Assembly: GCF_013912375.1 (NCBI RefSeq)
Contig: NZ_JACETV010000009.1
Location: forward strand, 1 to 64,000
Direction of reading: 5' to 3'
Origin: Emticicia sp. BO119
Lineage (GTDB): Bacteria > Bacteroidota > Bacteroidia > Cytophagales > Spirosomataceae
Length of the DNA stretch: 64,000 nt
Shown: positions 60,789 to 64,000 of the stretch, one piece after another
How the letters are laid out: every line of letters begins with the position of its first letter
How positions within the stretch are numbered: position 1 is the first letter of the stretch
Position numbers and translations under genes: made by a program
The notes under the pieces: generated by a model
The model's input: only the letters and a program-made list of their open reading frames with translations
The model's database searches: none
Told to the model about the DNA's origin: nothing

Positions 60789-61181
60789 ATGAAAAAAGGA
60801 GTAGTAGTTATTTTAGTTTTATGTATCCAGACCGCCATTGCTCAAACACCAAAATTATTAGATGGCAAAGGAGTTTATACTCAATATTGTTTACCTTGTC
60901 ATCAGGAAGATGGAACAGGTGTACCTAACCTCAACCCTCCATTAAGAAAATCTGACTGGGTAAACGGAGACAAAAACCGGTTGATAAAAGTGATTTTAGA
61001 GGGTTTGGAAGAAGAAATTGAAGTAAATGGTGAAAGCTATAATAGGGTAATGGCAGCGCATAATTTTCTGACAGATAAACAAGTTGCTGATGTGCTTACT
61101 TACATCAGGTCTAATTTTGAAAATACTTCTGATGCTATTAAAGAAGAAGAGGTGAAATCTTTGAGAAAGAAAAAACCATAG
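60789..61181 (+). CDS. Class I cytochrome c
   Basis: A 130-residue periplasmic cytochrome c. A signal peptide (1-19, ending AIAQ) precedes the heme-binding motif CLPCH at 34-38. The sixth ligand is a methionine, probably in NRVMAAHNFLTD near 80. The end LRKKKP is basic. It is encoded directly after the sugar dehydrogenase-like gene, so it is the likely electron acceptor. The hairpin in front of the start codon suggests partial termination between the two. Confidence 0.88.
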   Translation: MKKGVVVILVLCIQTAIAQTPKLLDGKGVYTQYCLPCHQEDGTGVPNLNPPLRKSDWVNGDKNRLIKVILEGLEEEIEVNGESYNRVMAAHNFLTDKQVADVLTYIRSNFENTSDAIKEEEVKSLRKKKP

Positions 61182-61225
61182 ATTTTAGAATAGGGCTTTC
61201 CATATTTTTTATTTCTGACTTAATT

Positions 61226-61756
61226 TTATTCTTGCACAACATAGATGGCGTCTAAGTTTCTCCCAAAACCATCGTAATCTAAACCATAACCTATTACAAA
61301 TTTATTTTCGATTTCAAAACCTATATAATCGACCTTTAAAGGTACTTTTAGCGCTTCAGGTTTATATAGTAATGTCAGGATTTTGATTGAAGCCGGTTTT
61401 TGAGAGGCTAACTGGCCAAGTACTTCCTGCATAGTCATGCCTGTATCTACAATATCTTCCACAATAATTACATGTCTGTTTCTGATGTCTTCTTTTAATC
61501 CCAATATCTGTTTTACTTCTCCCGTTGATGTAGTACTTTGATAAGAAGCAACTCTAATGAAGGTTACTTCACATTCAATTTCGATTGATTTAAACAGGTC
61601 TCCTATAAACATAAAAGAGCCGTTTAAAACGCCGATCAATAAGGGATTTTTTCTGTCATAATCTTTGTTCAATAATTGGGCAAGTTCTTTTATACGCGCT
61701 TGAAGAAGTTGTGATTCAATGAAAGGAACAAAGTTTTTGTCTTTGATTTGTTTCAT
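61226..61756 (-). CDS. hpt: Hypoxanthine phosphoribosyltransferase
   Basis: A 176-residue type I phosphoribosyltransferase that salvages hypoxanthine or guanine with PRPP to give IMP or GMP. Family elements: LIGVLNGSFMFIGDLFKSI near 41-59, RVASYQST, the PRPP-binding loop VIIVEDIVDTGMTM near 95-108, and YIGFEIENKFVIGYGLDYDGFGRN. Length and motifs are normal. It stands alone; its start is divergent from the repeat-protein gene at 61896. Confidence 0.93.
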   Translation of the reverse strand: MKQIKDKNFVPFIESQLLQARIKELAQLLNKDYDRKNPLLIGVLNGSFMFIGDLFKSIEIECEVTFIRVASYQSTTSTGEVKQILGLKEDIRNRHVIIVEDIVDTGMTMQEVLGQLASQKPASIKILTLLYKPEALKVPLKVDYIGFEIENKFVIGYGLDYDGFGRNLDAIYVVQE

Positions 61757-61895
61757 AAATAATTAATGGTAAACAAACATTGCCTGTATAACGGTTGCAA
61801 TTTAGTAATTTTGGTGGATAAAAATAATTTTAAGAAAATTTTAAGTTTTACAATTTTGTTTTTGTTCCCTTCGTTAATCTGAAAAATTGATAGAA

Positions 61896-63110
61896 ATGAA
61901 ATTAAAATATAGCTGGTTGATTTTGCTGTTGGTGGTGCAGGTAGCTGAGGCACAATTCTCGTGGTTCGGTGGTAGTACCAAGAAAAAACATCATGAGGTA
62001 TTGTTAGCGAACCGCGCTATTCAGATAGAAACTACACAGGCCATTAATAATATGTACAATTTTAATTATGATGAAGCTGAACGCGATTTTAAATGGCTTA
62101 TAGTGAAGTATCCTGAGCATCCGATCGGGTACTTCTTAATTGGTCTGAATGAATGGTGGAAAATTTTACCGGATAGTAAAAATGAGCAATATGATGATGC
62201 CTGTTTCTATAATATGGACAAGGCTATTGACCTGGCGGATGATATGTTAGATGATGACAACGAAGACAAAGAGGCAGCGTTTTTTATGGCTGCTGCTTAT
62301 GCTGTTAAAGGACGTTTGCATTCGGAGCGTGAAAACTGGATTAAAGCAGCATGGGCAAGCAAACAAGCTATGAAATATCTGGAAAAATGCCGAGGGTTTG
62401 GTGATTTTAGCCCTGAATTGGCAATTGGAGATGGGTTATATAATTATTATTCTAAATGGATTCCAGAAAATTATCCATCTTTGAAGCCCATGTTAGTATT
62501 TTTTAGAAAGGGTGTAAAAAATGAAGGAATTAAGCAATTGGAGTATGTAGCCCAGAATGCCTTCTATACTCGTATGGAGGCTAAATATTTTCTGATGCAG
62601 ATTTATTCAATGGAAAATCAGCATCAGAAAGCCTACTATACGGCTTCACAAATGCATAGTATGTATCCTAATAATTCTTTTTTTCATCGTTATGCTGCTC
62701 GTACGGCATTCGTTTTGGGTAAAGCAGACGAAGCAGAGACTTTATCGCAAGAATTACTTAATAATGTAAATTCAGGGAAACCTGGTTATGAAGCTACTTC
62801 AGGTAGGTATGCAGCATATATATTGGCCTACATAAATATGAACTACCGCCATGATATGGCTAAGGCGAAGGAATACTATCAAAAAACGATTGATTTTGCC
62901 ATACAAAGCAAGGTAAAAGATTCAGGTTATTTTTTAGGAGCCAATATAGCTTTGGGCAAAATGGCCGCTTCAGAAAAAGATTATACAAGAGCAATTCAAT
63001 ATTTTTCAATAGTAGTTGATAATGCTGAAAAAAAATCTGACAACTATAAAGAAGCAAAAAAACAAATAGATGAAATCAGGAAGTTGATGAAAACTCTAAA
63101 GAAGAAATAA
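61896..63110 (+). CDS. Exported tetratricopeptide-repeat-type protein
   Basis: A 404-residue protein from the ATG at 61896; a TTG three codons upstream (61887) is less likely. The signal peptide MKLKYSWLILLLVVQVAEAQ is followed by helical repeats: IQTTQAINNMYNFNYDEAERDFKWL-type pattern near 30-60, AAAYAVKGRLHSERENWIKA, YFLMQIYSMENQHQKAYYTA and YTRAIQYFSIVVDNAEKKS near the end. It has no catalytic motif. Such proteins are probably periplasmic scaffolds; the partner is unknown. It is followed by the phosphatase-like gene after 58 bases. Confidence 0.75.
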   Translation: MKLKYSWLILLLVVQVAEAQFSWFGGSTKKKHHEVLLANRAIQIETTQAINNMYNFNYDEAERDFKWLIVKYPEHPIGYFLIGLNEWWKILPDSKNEQYDDACFYNMDKAIDLADDMLDDDNEDKEAAFFMAAAYAVKGRLHSERENWIKAAWASKQAMKYLEKCRGFGDFSPELAIGDGLYNYYSKWIPENYPSLKPMLVFFRKGVKNEGIKQLEYVAQNAFYTRMEAKYFLMQIYSMENQHQKAYYTASQMHSMYPNNSFFHRYAARTAFVLGKADEAETLSQELLNNVNSGKPGYEATSGRYAAYILAYINMNYRHDMAKAKEYYQKTIDFAIQSKVKDSGYFLGANIALGKMAASEKDYTRAIQYFSIVVDNAEKKSDNYKEAKKQIDEIRKLMKTLKKK

Positions 63111-63168
63111 ATCAAAAGAGGAGGATGTTTAAACTGATGGCTGTATTTTTGACAAAAAATAGATTGTT

Positions 63169-64000
63169 TTGAAAAAAGCCCAAAATTATTTACCAGTATT
63201 TCTCCTTTTTTTTGTTTTTGCTCCAACTCTTCAAGCGCAAATTATTACAAGAGGGCCTTATCTGCAACAACTGAGTAATAAAGGTGTGATTATCCGTTGG
63301 CGGACAAACCTTGCGGTGGGAAGTCTGGTTAAGTTTTATCAGCAAGATTCTACGCAAACAGTTATTGTTTCTGATGATATGTCCACTACTGAACATATTA
63401 TTCAATTAACAAATCTGCAGGCAGACACCCGATATCATTATTCAGTTGGTACTTCTACAACTACTTTGGCATCGGGTAAGGATTTTTATTTTATTACAGG
63501 CCCCGATAAGTACAGTAATCGTCCGATTCATATCTGGGCTATGGGTGATTTTGGTGACGAATCTACCCAGATTTACATGGAGACTCAGAAAGGTATCAGA
63601 GAAAGTTATCTAAAAAATCGCCCTGATTTTACTGATTTATGGTTGTGGTTAGGGGATAATGCCTATTGCTGTGGCACTGATGCAGAATATCAGAAGCAGG
63701 TATTTGATTTTTACGGATCAAGTATTTTTGGTAATACTGCTTTTTTCCCCTCACCCGGAAATCATGAATATTTTGCCAGCCCTACAGGTAGGAGCGATAG
63801 AAAAATTCCATATTATGATATTATTAGTGTTCCGGGTAAAGGAGAAATGGGAGGGATACCCTCAAACCAAAAGGCTTATTATTCGTATGATTATGGCAAT
63901 ATTCATATCATTTCTCTGGATTCAGATGGTTTTGATAACGGCAAAAGATTATACGAACCACAAAGTCCGCAGTATCAATGGCTGAAACAGGATTTAGCTG
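63169..64000 (+). CDS. Purple-acid-phosphatase-like metallophosphoesterase, partial
   Basis: The frame is open from a TTG at 63169 to the window edge (277 codons); an in-frame TAG at 63160-63162 excludes an earlier start. A signal peptide (KKAQNYLPVFLLFFVFAPTLQAQ) leads to a fibronectin-III-like domain (ITRGPYLQQLSNKGVIIRWR) and then the calcineurin-like core: AMGDFGDES, LWLGDNAYCCGTD and SPGNHEYF, the first three metal motifs of purple acid phosphatases. It should hydrolyse phosphate esters outside the inner membrane. The C-terminal part with the last metal ligands lies beyond the window. Confidence 0.85.
   Translation, partial: MKKAQNYLPVFLLFFVFAPTLQAQIITRGPYLQQLSNKGVIIRWRTNLAVGSLVKFYQQDSTQTVIVSDDMSTTEHIIQLTNLQADTRYHYSVGTSTTTLASGKDFYFITGPDKYSNRPIHIWAMGDFGDESTQIYMETQKGIRESYLKNRPDFTDLWLWLGDNAYCCGTDAEYQKQVFDFYGSSIFGNTAFFPSPGNHEYFASPTGRSDRKIPYYDIISVPGKGEMGGIPSNQKAYYSYDYGNIHIISLDSDGFDNGKRLYEPQSPQYQWLKQDLA

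Overview
The window looks like chromosomal core sequence from an AT-rich Bacteroidota, most likely of the order Cytophagales (inference; there is no rRNA gene here to place it). The signs are a SusC/TonB-receptor plus DUF4249 lipoprotein pair, an HmuY/HmuR-type heme locus, GSCFA, DUF2490, TamL-like and LptE lipoproteins, LytS/LytTR signalling, few Shine-Dalgarno sequences, and several promoters of the Bacteroidota form TTTG - about 20 nt - TAnnTTTG. I see no prophage, CRISPR array, tRNA, rRNA or intact insertion sequence. The one probable mobile relic is a ~170 bp MITE-like element at 32136-32306.

Layout. 1-8.6 kb: secreted M28 peptidase, FtsX/MacB permease, DUF2304 protein, a repeat-type protein with secG, malate dehydrogenase, a DUF1232 protein, a 59-codon tatA, a small membrane protein and a YigZ/IMPACT protein. 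8.7-16.7 kb: clpB, an unknown membrane protein paired with an amidohydrolase, a MarR-GNAT fusion with a palindromic operator facing a second GNAT gene, a pentapeptide-repeat protein and a SpoU methyltransferase. 16.7-31.4 kb: TamL-like outer-membrane protein, GntP permease, miaB - sigma-54 activator - lptE, carB without its usual C-terminal domain, a predicted aminopeptidase, a DUF3108 protein, acetoacetate-CoA ligase and a His-rich lipoprotein. 31.5-40.2 kb: thioredoxin-fold protein, the MITE-like element abutting an ABC exporter, a Tat-exported Gfo/Idh/MocA oxidoreductase, the heme-uptake pair with two Fur-box-like palindromes over its promoter, and a small exported protein. 40.6-50.1 kb: an unassigned three-gene ABC ATPase / membrane / TlpA-like operon, a gene remnant, yicC, eno, ftsB/divIC, mrp, DUF2071 and GSCFA genes. 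50.5-64 kb: DUF2490 protein, LytS/LytTR two-component pair leading into a TonB receptor with its DUF4249 lipoprotein, an exported endonuclease/exonuclease/phosphatase-fold protein, a DUF305 protein, a sorbosone/glucose-dehydrogenase-like protein with a cytochrome c, hpt, a repeat protein and the start of a purple-acid-phosphatase-like gene.

How the genes work together. Many products serve the cell envelope: SecG and TatA for export, LptE and TamL for outer-membrane assembly, and two TonB receptors with lipoprotein partners for uptake. The best candidates for something not yet described are the 40.6-43.7 kb ABC/thioredoxin operon, the 11.5-13.7 kb membrane protein/amidohydrolase pair, and the 51.5-57.1 kb module, where an STN-domain receptor follows a LytTR system instead of FecI/FecR genes. 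None of these is shown by sequence alone to be a new system; they are leads.
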